Assembly: GCA_003427395.1 (NCBI GenBank)
Contig: BFEA01000294.1
Location: forward strand, 1,298,965-1,337,754
Reading direction: 5' to 3'
From: Chara braunii
Lineage: Eukaryota; Streptophyta; Charophyceae; Charales; Characeae
DNA length: 38,790 nt
Made by a program: the position numbers and the translations under genes. Position 1 is the first letter of the stretch. Every line of letters starts with the position of its first letter. This document shows, in pieces, positions 20,930 to 32,100 of the stretch. The notes below the pieces were generated by a model. The model searched no databases, was not told the origin of the DNA, and was given only the letters and a program-made list of their open reading frames with translations.

Positions 20930-21560
20930 GTTGCGAACTGCATTTCGAGGAATTCAATATGTAGAAGCCTCTTGTCCCATTTCTAACTTAAATGTTTTAA
21001 TTTGCTAATAGGAAATCAATGAACATTTTTTTTCCCCCCCAATGGCGTTTTACCTTTCAATTGTATCATTTCTTTCATGATACAATGGTATCCACCTAGT
21101 GCATTATTTTAGATATAGAAGGGTCCTTTGTACCATAGGTAAGAAATATTGAGACAATTGAGTTTCGTATGACAAATACATGTTAAAGGTGACGAAGTGG
21201 CAGTGGCACCAATTGGATCTCATTCAGTTGAGTTGGATTAAAAAAAGTTACAAACAGAGTGGTTTATTCCACTAAGGGTTTATTCGATGGTGAAATAAGA
21301 TCACAATTGGAAACTTGAGAGTTCAGCGGAATGATAATTTAATTATAAACATAAAGTTTTTTATAACTTATTCGTTTTTTTGTCGTCGAAGTAGTACAAA
21401 AAAATTCAAACTTATAAGTATATATATATGAATATATGAATAAGTATATATTTTATGGGAACATTTTCTGAAGCTATGGGACAGGTTAGTGTAAGTCGAC
21501 GGGACAAGACAGGTTATTAATAAGTATATATATAATCTTTTGTTTTTAAAAAGTTTTTTC
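20930..21560. other. AT-rich stretch at the 5' side of the retroelement
   Basis: AT-rich and without genes. At 21467-21500 there is a truncated copy of the pseudo-LTR start (CTGAAGCTATGGGACAGGTT, then AGTGTAAGTCGACG), flanked by TAAGTATATAT repeats at 21415-21450 and 21521-21535. This looks like a partial extra repeat unit or a nested insertion scar. Confidence 0.5.
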
Positions 21561-22483
21561 GGGGTACGGGACAGGTTAGTGTAAGTCGACGAACGAACAG
21601 GCAAATAGCAGGAGGAATATTGGGAACATGCACACTTTATGAAGTTACGGGTATGGGAAAGTTAGTGTAAATCGGCGTGTGGATAAGCAAAGGGCGGGAG
21701 GAATATTGAGTCGGGTGTTTCTTTAAATTTTTTTCCGTTGTCTGGCAGTGGTAGGTTTTGTCGTTGTTTGTTTCGCCTGGTCTGCCCTTTGTTTGTTTAC
21801 TTTGTTTTGCTTTAGTTTGTACAGATCTCGAGCGGATTTTGGTTCGGATCTCGTGATACTGGGCTCCGATCGCTGTAGATTGTGAAGGAACTTTGTCCCT
21901 CGTAGATTTTGTAGATTCAGTAGATTAAGTGGGATTTATATTTCCTGGTACGTAAAATGGGCAAACGTTACTGATGGTGCGCTTTCGTTTGAAGAAGATC
22001 AGTCTTGCGTCGGCGCTATTTCTGGCTGCACGAAACGGCGGGAAAAAGAGTAAGCCTGCCAGCAGGCTGGACGGTAGCATCGGTGGAAACGCGCGAGAAC
22101 TGAGGGTTTTATTTTATTTTATTTTTAAGAAAGCTATGAAGTGAGAAGCGTAGTGGGCTTGAGTTGCGCCAGCAAGGAAATTTCAAATATAAGTACGCTA
22201 GTACGTAGGCCTCAAAGCATCTCGAACCGCCCCCTGATGAGGTCGCTAACTCGCAGCGACCGAAACTAGTCGGGGATGCCACCGCCTTGGTCTGTGTGCG
22301 CCACTCTATTCTTCCGTAGTCGACGGAGGTGCCATAGCTAAAACTATGAAATTCATGTGCTTCATGTTATTATTATTTTTCTTTAACTCTGGTTTCGAGG
22401 TTGAGTTTCAAATATAATCGTTGCGCTTGTCGTGGCTATGTGTCGAGCATTTGTTGGTCTTGACTAACTAAGCTTTTATCACC
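21561..22483 (+). repeat. 5' pseudo-LTR of the Penelope-like element
   Basis: Aligned by eye with 27061-27995 from GGGGTACGGGA to TTTTATCACC. A well-conserved 190-bp stretch around the ribozyme shows about 7 percent difference. It begins with related units of about 87 bp (GGGTACGGG..GTTAGTGTAA..TCG.CG..GGAGGAATATTG), two of them inside the pLTR. PLE pLTRs carry the promoter and the ribozyme. Confidence 0.9.
22217..22279 (+). ncRNA. Hammerhead ribozyme, apparently intact core (upstream copy)
   Basis: All invariant parts are visible. CUGAUGA lies at 22234-22240. Stem II is GGUCGCU (22241-22247) with AGCGACC (22255-22261) and a 7-nt loop. GAAA is at 22262-22265. Stem III has only two pairs (A22265-U22270, C22266-G22269) with a UA loop. 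The cleavage site is after C22271 (GUC). Stem I pairs CCCC (22230-22233) with GGGG (22272-22275), then after a 9-nt bulge GCAU (22217-22220) with AUGC (22276-22279). The tiny stem III is typical of hammerheads reported in Penelope-like elements, which may act as dimers. Self-cleavage of the element RNA is expected from the family and not shown here. Confidence 0.92.
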
Positions 22484-22627
22484 GAAAAACAGGTAGAAGC
22501 AACCTGCCAGGTCGTTGCCTGTGCGCTGGTGGCCCTGCAGTTTGGCTTTAGATAAATCGCTCAAGAAAAAACGGGGTTTATCTGTGTGTGTGAGGACGTA
22601 CGGTTACCTTGCATCAGCGACACTAGC

Positions 22628-24092
22628 ATGGCAAGCGGGGGGGGACGGGGAATGGTTGCGGCAATAACGGCGGAGGCAATCGAAATAGTCGAGGAGGAGG
22701 AGGAGGAGGAGGTAACTGGAATGGAGGTTACAATGGTGGAGGAGGAAACGGTGGTTACTGGAATAGCGGTAATAACGGCGGAGGGAACAATGGTAATGGA
22801 TGGGGAAATAGAAACGCTGGAAACGGTGGGGAGGGGATTGGGGAGGAGGTAATAGAAACTCGAACGGCGGTACTAGGGGGAACTGAAACAATGGTAACGT
22901 AGGCAATTGGAACAACGGTGGGCGCGGCAACGGGGGGGCCAACGGTGGTAACTCAAGGGATTGGAGAAGGGCTGCACGTTGTTATAATTGTAACCAGTTC
23001 GGGCATATTGCCCGGGAGTGTAACGCACCACGATGGTATAACGGAGGTGGTAGCTCGAATGAAAACGGTGGCGGAGGAAGTTGAAATGGTAACGGCGGTG
23101 GCTTCGGCTATGGAGGCGGGGTACAGGGGGATGGAGGGCGACAAGGAAATGACGGAGCGAGCAGTTCTACAAGTACCGGACCAACTAACGCCATTGGCAT
23201 CAGTCCTGAGTTACAGGAATCGCTCGAGGCGGTAGCACTATTTTCGCCACGACAGATTGAAATGGAGGAGCGATGGGAGCTTGAAAAACGAGAGGCCGAT
23301 GAACAAAGGAAACGGCAGGAGGAAAAACGTAATATGAGGGAAGAGAAGAATCGTTTGGAGTTAGAGAGAAAGAAAACCAAGGAAAAAAAGGAGGCAGATC
23401 GTGAATGGAAGCTGCAAATCCTATTAGCTAAGCAAAAGGAGACGCTAAGAGAGGAGTTTGAGAAGTTGTTTGACAAGAAACTGAAGAAAATCGTCGTATC
23501 GGAGAAAGCAGTGAAGGGGAAAGCACCAGCTTCGTCAAGCTCTGAGGGTGAAGAGGAGGAACCACCTGCGGATCGTTTGGAGAAGCGCAAGAGGCAACCT
23601 ACCGTCGTCCAACAAGTTAGCCCGCCTGGAGAATCACCTGCGAAAGTAGGTAGAGCCTCCACGTCAGCACCTCCGACCACCCCAGGGCAACCAGGGGAAT
23701 CCCCTCGAATGAGGCAGCAAGCTCGGAGGATTGACACAAGTGAGTCTAGCCTTTGGAAGGGCGCGCCCGTTGCTGAAGATTATCGTTCAATGAATGTCTT
23801 CCGGAAAGCGATCCGGAAATTCCTGGGTAAGAAACTGGTGGCAACTATCCAGGAGATGTGCAGGGAAGCGGGAGTCGTTTATAGAGGGAGACCCGCCGCT
23901 GTCGATGAACTAATCGAGCTTAGAGTAATGTTCTCGAGCATGGAAACGGATCAACAACCACCACGAGTCACGACTCCAATCCAGAGACCGCGTGACCGCG
24001 GCATCGTCATCAGGGAGGTTCATGAAGCCCAGCCTGAGACGCGCGAGCCACCAATGTTGGACCAGCAGATGACCCCAGGGAGTTTTGACTAG
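22628..24092 (+). pseudogene. ORF1 of the PLE: Gly/Asn-rich, CCHC zinc knuckle, coiled coil
   Basis: The start is ATG 22628 (MASGGG), followed by a G-homopolymer frameshift near 22637-22644. A Gly/Asn-rich tract (GGYNGGGGNGGYWNSGNNGG type) then runs to a second frameshift in G-runs at about 22826-22848. The last frame holds a CCHC zinc knuckle CYNCNQFGHIAREC (22980-23021; C-x2-C-x4-H-x4-C), a charged coiled coil (EMEERWELEKREADEQRKRQ from 23261), a Ser/Pro/Glu linker and a C-terminal region with LWKGAPVAEDYRSMNVFRKA. TGA codons at 22884 and 23082 both stand where TGG (Trp) fits the repeat pattern. Zinc knuckle plus disordered tract suggests an RNA-binding, gag-like or ORF1p-like nucleic-acid chaperone. 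Most PLEs have no such ORF, which makes this unusual. Length if repaired is about 488 residues. Confidence 0.78.
22980..23021 (+). other. CCHC zinc-knuckle coding segment
   Basis: Translates to CYNCNQFGHIAREC with exact C-x2-C-x4-H-x4-C spacing and the aromatic/Gly positions of retroviral-type knuckles. It lies in the same frame as the 23262-24092 coding stretch. Confidence 0.92.
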
Positions 24093-26900
24093 CAAGGGTC
24101 GTGGACTGTGGAATGAGCTGAGGTATTTCCTCGAGCTACGGATGTCATTAGTGAGTGAGACAACAGTAGGTATTAAAGGCCTGCGATTGGTTCTAGAGAA
24201 CACTCAGGTATTTATTAGTCCTATTAGTGCTCAATGGTGAAATACAGTGGGGGGGTAAGTACTTGGGCAGTTGGCTTGAATTGATCGATAAGAAGGATAA
24301 TGATTGGGAGAATCCAGAGTCTTGTGTCTATGTTCTAATCGATCCAGGGGTAAGGGCCACGTACATTGGGGAAACGAATCGTAGTCTTCAGGCGAGATGG
24401 AGCGAACACGTCTATAGATCACGATATAGGGAGGGAACAATAAATTCGAAGCTATATAGCTGGCTAGAGCATCATGGATCTGCAAGTTACGTAGCTATCC
24501 CAATCGCCTTCGCTCCAAAAGACGATTTGGAGAGAGTGGATAAAGTGTTCATTGAGAAGCGGTGTCCAAGCCTTAACGTGAAAGTCAGGAGGAAGTTGAA
24601 GAAAAAAGGGAACCGGAAAGGTAGGAAGGAGAGAAAAAAGTCAAGAACGTATGGGGTTAGGGTCGAGCGAACAGTTACCTTTAGTAAGGAGGGTGAACGA
24701 TCGATGAATTTTATGGAAACATGTAGAAAAGCATGGCAGGAGAAGAAACCATGCAAATCGGAAAGAGGGAAGCTATGGATTCAGAAGTGGAAGCAAATCG
24801 TGAAAACTATAGGCTAAATAATGGTGAGTTTGAACGGTGAAGAAGAACCGATTCGTGAGCTTAAATAGGAGTTGGAAGCAGGATGCGTTATCACTATAGT
24901 GAGGTGGCATGAAAGGACTTTAACAAAGGCAAATGCAGATCGTAAACGCGAACTTCATCAAATCACCCGAAACCCTTGGTATAAAAAGAAACTGTATAGC
25001 TACCATGTGGCTAAAGTGATGCAGCTGGTTGGGACGATCGGTCTGTTCTCAAGGAAAGCATCACGGAAAAATCAGAAGGATACGCTGACAGGAGTCCTAT
25101 GAAAGAAATACCGGATTAATATCAGAAAGAAAACCTGCGTTAGCGTGACGTATGATCCAAAGTTGTCCTTAAGGAAATTACGAGAGTTTGTGTCGAGGAA
25201 GATCAGAGAGAAACTACCTCTTTCTCTGGCTGATTACATGTGTCGGAGACTCTTGATAGTCTGGAAACGCAACCAGACTGTCGGGGAGATACTCCATAAC
25301 CATTGAACTGCCTCACAACAGTTCGTGGAAGCCTGCTCTTGTGCAGGCAGTGCCCTCCCGCGAAAGGAGAGTCACGTGCAATGTAAGTTGAGCAAGGTAG
25401 AAGGGGTACATGATTTCGTGTTAAACGCACGCAATGTCATGTATGAGAGTGGAAACATGAAAAAGGAGAAGGCAATGAGAGAGATGAACGACAACCCAGC
25501 GATGTGGGGTTTACAGGCAATGGTAAGCTCGCAGGAGATGAATTGTTGTGTTAATGGTAGGATTGTGGCACGATGCGACTATCTGAAGGAGGTGGGTGAG
25601 GTCAAAAAGATGTGTCAAGGGTTGGTGTGTTGTGAAGTCGACAGGAATGCAGCGGACACGGTGGTAATGTGCCCTACGGTATACGCGAAAGGGATGAAAA
25701 AAGTGTTCTGGGGAAATGAAAGTTCTTCCGCTATATCGAAGGATGAAGCAGATGTGTTGGTGCGCTACGAAACAAAATTTAAAAACAAAGGTTTAGAAAG
25801 AGGGGGAAGATAGGACAAGAAAGGATTGGTAGAAAGAATCTACATTATGTCGAAGAACAAGGATATATATGTAGCTTCAGGCCCATCAACCCTTCTTTTT
25901 CCGAACCTTCAAAGACTGTAGGCAGAAGGGTGGCGAGAACACTGAACCATCTGTTGTTCTTATTGCCTCGGTCGATGCACTTTAACCTGAAATCGACTGG
26001 GATCTTGAAGGATTGGGTGAGGGAAACGAACAAGTGGGTAGCAGCGAAAGGGAAAGGCGAGTTAGTAGGAGCAGCCTTCGATATTAAAGAGATGTTTAGT
26101 CAGCTACCGCATGACTCAATATTAACAGCGGTGGATTGGTTGATGACCTGGTATGAACAGAAAGAGAGAGTAATGATGAGCATTCGTCGGAGGGGAAAGG
26201 GAGCTGCTTTCGCACGAAAGATAGGCAATGAGTTCTGGATTGAGATTAGTTTCAAGGAAATTAGAAAGATGGTGGCCTATGAGCTAAGGAATACGTACGT
26301 TGTTGCATCCGGAAGGCTCATTCAGCAGCACGTCGGTATTCCAGTGGGGAATAGCAGTAGCCCCCCATTGACTTGTATCCTGTGTGCTGCTAACGAGCAC
26401 TCTTTCTTGTCAAGTCTCGGGGCAGACAGAACCTCGGTGAAGGGGTGGAGGCTGATTGATGACGTCACCATCCTCATTTGGTGCCCAGTAAGGCATACGA
26501 TAGGAGAGTAACTCTTAAACGAACCAACGAAGGTGATGGGAGATGGGATTTTCTGGGTACACGTGTTGAGATCCATGGAAATCGGGTGTCATGCCAAAGT
26601 TATCCCAAGAATTTCGAGCACGTCTGGAACCAGGAGGAGGGTTTTTCTTATCGTACCTTTCAGGACTTCAACTCGTTTTCAACTCTGAGGCAAAAGAAAG
26701 TTGTGGTAACAAGTGCTTCACACAGGATTCGGGCAATGACGTCTTTAGACGATTTAACAGGGCTTGGACTGCTGACAGTTAAAAAACAGCTGCGATTGCA
26801 GAGCTACCCGCCATGGATTTTCAACGACTGCTTGAGTAGATTCACCAGAAAACATGCGCCAGGATGGGAAGGATGGAATAGGAGCTTGGGAGGTTGGTAA
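24082..26900 (+). pseudogene. ORF2 of the PLE: GIY-YIG endonuclease followed by reverse transcriptase
   Basis: The N-terminal part starts in a frame overlapping the ORF1 end (SKGRGLWNELRYFLELR, from about 24091), then shifts near 24231. The GIY-YIG nuclease (24227-24600) has CVYVLI, TYIGET (YIG at 24362-24370), SLQARWSEH with catalytic Arg, and FIEKRCPSLN with catalytic Glu (24554-24556) and terminal Asn. A basic linker follows, and a C-x-C...H patch ACSCAGSALPRKESHV at about 25330-25378. The RT has FRPINPSFSEPSKTV (25876), motif A AFDIKEMFSQLP (Asp at 26080), motif B GIPVGNSSSP (about 26335) and motif C RLIDD (Asp-Asp 26458-26463), then FLGTRVEI. Stops at 24815, 24866, 25100 and 25304, and frameshifts near 25800 and 26470-26515, break it. 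The enzyme would nick the target and prime cDNA synthesis from element RNA. Confidence 0.85.
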
Positions 26901-27060
26901 CGAAATAGGGGTTTGAAGGATTTGAGGTAATAGGAAGGGGATATGTTACCTCGTTTCAACTGCCAATTAGCAACAGTAGGACGGAAAATGGTTTACCCAG
27001 ATATATTTTTTCGGACGGGTAATGGAAGCATGATGAAACATGCACGGTTTCTGAACGTAT

Positions 27061-27995
27061 GGGGTACGGGAAAGGTTAGTGTAAGTCGACGAACAAACAG
27101 GCAAATAGCAGGAGGAATATTGGGAACATGCACGCTTTCTGAAGCTACGGGTACGGGAAAGTCAGTGTAAATCGGCGTGTGGATAGGCAAAGGGCGGGAG
27201 GAATATTGAGTCGGGTGTTTCTTTAACTTTCTTTAATTTTTTTTCGTTGTCTGATAGTGGTAGGTTTTGTCGTTGTTTGTTTCGCCTGGTCCGCCCTTTG
27301 TTTGTTTGATTTGTTTTGTTTTAATTTGTACCGATCTCGAGCGGATTTTGGTTCCGGATCTCGTGATACTGGGCTCCGATAGTTGTAGATTGTGAAGGAC
27401 CTTTGTCCCTCGTAAATTTCGTAAATTCGGTAGATTAAGTAGGATCTATATATCTCCTAGTACGTAAAATGGGCAAACGTTCTTGATGGCACGCTTTCGT
27501 TTGAAGAAGATCAGTCTTGCGTTGGCGCTGTTTCTGGCTGCACGAAACGGTGGCAAAAAGAGTAAGCCTGCCAGCAGGCTGGAAGGTAGCACCGTAGGAA
27601 ACGCGCGAGAACTGGAGGGGTTATTTTGTTTTATTTTGAAGAAAGCTCTGAAGTGAAAAACGTAGTGGGCTTGAGTTGCTACAACAAGGAAATTTCAAGT
27701 ATAAGTACGCTAGTACGTAGGCCTCAAAGCATCTCGAACCGCCTCCTGATGAGGTCGCTAACTGGCAGCGACCAAATTTAGTCGGGGATGCCAGTGCCTC
27801 AGTCTTTGTGCGCCACTCTATTCTTTCGTAGTCAACGGAGGTGCCATAGCTAAAGCTATGGAATTCATGTGCTTCATGTTATTATTATTTTTCTTTAACT
27901 CTGATTTTGAGGTTGAGTTTCACATATGATCGCTGTAATTGTCGTGGCTATGTGTCAAACATTTGTTGGTCTTGACTAACTAAACTTTTATCACC
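27061..27995 (+). repeat. 3' pseudo-LTR of the Penelope-like element
   Basis: Copy of 21561-22483. It begins with the 87-bp-spaced unit (27061 and 27148; a partial unit from 27038) and ends at CTTTTATCACC, after which the sequence turns sharply AT-rich. It carries the second, damaged ribozyme. Confidence 0.9.
27729..27791 (+). ncRNA. Hammerhead ribozyme, core-mutated (downstream copy)
   Basis: Homologous to 22217-22279. CUGAUGA (27746-27752), stem II (27753-27759 with 27767-27773) and the GUC site (27781-27783) are kept. The CGAAAC core strand reads CAAATT (27773-27778): the invariant G12 is A, and A15.1/C15.2 are both U, which also destroys stem III. Stem I has one C-to-U change (CCUC opposite GGGG). 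Family knowledge predicts no cleavage. The loop II change (AACTGGC versus AACTCGC) is probably neutral. Confidence 0.9.
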
Positions 27996-29083
27996 CTTAC
28001 CATAAAAAAATAATAACTTTTTAATTGTTTATAATTTTTTTGATGTTCTTTTTCGAGCGGGTTGGTGACCAATATAACAATTAGAAAGTCATGAGATAAT
28101 TCAGTTACTTTACCTGTAAAAAAAAACAAAAAATCATAATAACTTTTAGTCCACTTGAACAAGTTGCTACTATTCCATTGATTCTTTTTCATATATGAAA
28201 CTTGTATCTTTCTTTTACTAATTCATCTTTATTTATGTTACTCACTATTAGTTTAATTTTTATTTTATTTCATTTGTCACCATGAATGAAGGTCATTTAG
28301 TATCCAATGCTTGATAATCTTTTGTTTAAATGAGTTATGAATTCATTCTAAACTTAGTCAATAAATAAATAAGTGGTGTATCAATAATTAAACAACAATA
28401 TTTTCCTTTCATCTTTGTCACTTTTTTTTTTTTTTTTTATTCTGTAATCTTATTGACATGATTTCCTTATAGTTTTATAGTAACAAGTTATGCTTTCATG
28501 ATATAATCGTACAATAAGTTACTAAAATAATCTTACAACTTATTTATGAACCTCACTTTTTCACTCATTGACATGGCTTCAAACGGGACGTAGTGCCCAT
28601 ATAACCATTAATGTTATAATGGGTATCTTTCATGACGTGCAAAAGTAATATTGAATGATCTACGAAGGTTGAAGGTCAGACCCATGGGTTGGAGTTAGGA
28701 TCACGATACGAGTTTTCAACGCCGTGAACAATTGTTCGAACCTTGTGAAGAATAAGAAAAAAATCACTATATTTAGAATAACTTGACCTTCGGCTGCCTA
28801 TTGCGAAGTCCACTGATCCAAAGCACTCTCTATTCCGTGTAAAGCAATGTTGGTCAATAAAAGCGATATAATAACACCTTGAGGCTCGCCACAGTTAATA
28901 ATACTTAATATGGCATAATTAATAGGGTGTGGGGTTGTGGTCATAACCATGATACGAGAATAAGTTTACCCAGTTTATCAATACCGGCCAACTGGTTTTT
29001 GGCGTATTAAGTGTTGAAACCGTATTCTCATTTTTTCTTTCATTTATGCCTAATAAACATTGTAGTACCAACTTGCAATGATT

Positions 29084-29115
<32 letters not shown>

Positions 29116-32100
29116 CCCAAATTGTTGTAGTGGTTGAATTATTGACATATGATAGTTACATTTAACACTCGGCCATGTGGTTAATCAAAAAAGAAATCAG
29201 GAGAATGTTTTTTTTTCCGTATTTGAAAGTTATGACATTACAACTTAAACAAATCAAATAGGGGATGACGTCCCAAAATAGTTTGGACTATAGCCAAGAC
29301 CCTTCTGTAGCACACAGTCTTTTGAGAACAGTCCTAACATTATCCTTTGTCCAGCCTATGCAAACCGGTTCCATTGGTGTCGCCGCTAGCCCAACACCTG
29401 TAGTGTAAGCAAGCAATCCATGGGTAATGTGTGAATTTTAAAGCTTAGCCGCTATATCCACATGTTGCTCGTATGTTGACTTTTTTTTCAATAAGCCATA
29501 TTGTCCATGGTACCATTTGTAGTGATTGCAACTGCAATAAGCTATCCTGACTATGAGACGGTAGCAGTTGCAGTTATCCCAATATTTGTCAAATTTTATT
29601 ATTTGCGTCTTATGTCTCTTGAAGTATAATATTTTTCCCTTAGGTAGTCTTGTGGCATGTCTTGGTAGAGTATGTTGTTTAGGTTAATCAGGTAGTGAGT
29701 AGTAAATTCAAATACCAGTCCGCCAATGTTGGTTCAATCTTCAAGCCAACTGAAAGTACATGTGCATGAACCTAAATAATTTTTTTGCTTGCGTATTCCA
29801 CGTCTCTAACCCAACCTTCAAATATAGTCAACAAAATAGACCACGTAAACTCCTCCTTGAAGCATAGTAACATCTTGTTCCTATTGACTTTTATCATATT
29901 GATCTCCGACTCTTGTCTCACTTGATGTTGTTTACATAAACAATAACTATTTTCCATAAAACGTTAGTGGTTAGTTTCCTCTCAGGTTTATGTCAAGACT
30001 CAGGGGATATGGTTTCTCATATGAGATTAAGGATTATCATTCATCATGGATAACCCTGATTAGTTCCACTTTGCGTTGCGCCACTTGGCTTAGTTTCCCA
30101 AACTTGGTATTGAGTTTCTACTCGTTGATCCATTCCCTAGCTTCCTCATCCATAGGTCGTCTACTCCAAGTACTTCTCTATCAATCTATTTCCTTTCGAA
30201 CATCCTGTTAGCACTAGATACAACGATGACCGTTTTTTTCGATTGAGAATTCACATTGTTTTCAAACAATGGTTGTCTGAGAATTTCACTCTTACGGATG
30301 GGATATGCAAACTCTATTAATCAGCCAAAATTTTTGCTTAGAATTCTAACTTGGGCTTTCTATCAACAACAAAGGACAACATTGCATGTAGGGAAACATT
30401 GCGATAAACCAAACTCCGTACCTCGCAACTTTACGTACCTTTCAGGATAAACCCTGCAGTAAGCCCCGAAGTACGAATCTTGACTGACTATGGATGGAAG
30501 GGGATCATATGCATGCATCTTTCGGGTGTGTCATTGTCCTTTTTCTATTTAGCCTCGCATGGTCTATAAATAACCGCACCGGAACTTCAAAAAAACTGTT
30601 ACAAATTTAATTGACATAGTTTTTACTTTTTTGCTTAGTATGAACGTGTGCGACCATGTTCGAATTTCTTGCTCAACTATGCAATATGGCTTCCCGCTTT
30701 ACATGTGTGTGCCAACGTCTTTTCTTGCCATCCTTTGCCTAAATGCATCTCTCTGTCTTTCTCTCGCCCTTTGTTGTATCCTCCCCCTGTGTCCTTCGAC
30801 ACGATTGTTTCGTAACCAATTGAAGCTATAAGAGTGAACTTTCATGCACGGCTTGAATGACCATATAAATTGTGATAAAATTTTGATTGTCCCGCCCTTC
30901 TTGGCCTTCTAAATCCTTCTTTCTTCCATCCTCCTCATCTACACCCCTTGCGGTCCACATTACGCATCGGTGCCCCGCTGCCTTCCACGCTATAAGTTTG
31001 CACAACCCCCTCCTTTCATCCTCTTTGATCTCGACTGCAATGTTGTGCGAGCTATGCACGAAGACTGTGGTGTCGAACACATTCGATATGCCCAAGGATC
31101 GGGTGGAGTGATGACATGTGGTGGACTTACCGGTACACTCGGGGTGTGGTAGTCAGAGGGACTAAGCTGTAGTGAAGACCAATTTGCGGTTGGTAGCAGG
31201 GCCTTGTAGCTATGTTGGCTCACGCTTGGTTGGATATGGTGGCTGTGCACGACGATTGCCAACATTGTTGATGATACTTTTGAATAGCGAGGAACTTCGC
31301 TTCTTCTCCATCGCTACTTTGTCCATGTGTTCATGCGTGCCAAAAACTAAGTGTATGTATACTCAATCGTGTGCATGACCTTGGTCGTAAGTGTCTGTGG
31401 ATGCTGAATGCTTCCTTTTAAAAAAAATTCTATATGGATGTATGAGTGTGTTGATGCCCTTCCTGCCCCGACTAATTGTTCGATCCCCGCGCTCTGTGCT
31501 CGTGCGAGGTCTTCACTCGCCTCTTTCTCCCCTATCTCCATGTGCACAAGTGCCACATGTCGGTTCCTGCGTTCACCTAGTGTGCAACCAGTGACATCTA
31601 GTGTGGACGACTAAGTCATACCACCTGATCTTCCTGCCTCGAGACCATCGCCATTTGGTTAAAGGTGGCAGTTTTGACTAGAGCCCTCATGCAATTAGCT
31701 TGCATTGTGATTGGGTGTCGGGTTTCGGTTGAGCAGGCTGAGAATTGCATGCAGTCGAGGTTTTCTAACTTGAGTGTGAGCACAGGTAATTACCTGTGCT
31801 CGAACTTTGCACCGATCGACCATAACGACTTTCCTCTTTTTCCGGTCCCAGACAAAGACGAACTTTACTGCGATGTGGACGTGTGGAGGACAATATTGCG
31901 GACCCATTGGGTTCACTTCTATTATCTTTCTAATGTGTGTCATATAGGGGGAGTTGGGCTTGTGCTGATTGATCGGTTTCTTCCCCCTTGTTGATTTTGC
32001 CATACACCGATTTGACCTTTGTCGGCACAAATACCCTTACAAGGATATTTGTCCACATTTTTACATCTCACATAGGCTTCATCCGAAATGATAGTTAAGG

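Larger units (their letters stand above)
21561..27995 (+). mobile_element. Penelope-like retroelement, EN-before-RT type, with hammerhead ribozymes and gag-like ORF1
   Basis: Full-length but decayed 6.4-kb element: 5' pseudo-LTR (21561-22483), ORF1 (22628-24092), ORF2 with GIY-YIG then RT (about 24082-26900), 3' pseudo-LTR (27061-27995). PLEs have an RT close to telomerase and often a GIY-YIG nuclease, and form pLTRs through tandem insertion; many carry hammerhead ribozymes. Here GIY-YIG precedes the RT, as described for the Chlamys/Naiad group of green algae, protists and invertebrates, not after it as in canonical Penelope. Direct-repeat flanks, order of domains and ribozymes are all seen in the sequence. 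The clade name is inference. At least four frame changes and six in-frame stops make it unable to encode intact proteins. Confidence 0.88.

Noticed and set aside
22604-23737. Minus-strand frames opposite ORF1
   Set aside because: They are Pro/Ser-rich reflections of the Gly-rich and coiled-coil coding strand and have no domains.
21561-27995. Reading the terminal repeats as true LTRs of a Ty3 or Copia element
   Set aside because: There is no protease, RNase H or integrase; the GIY-YIG nuclease, PLE-like RT and ribozymes point to a Penelope-like element with pseudo-LTRs.
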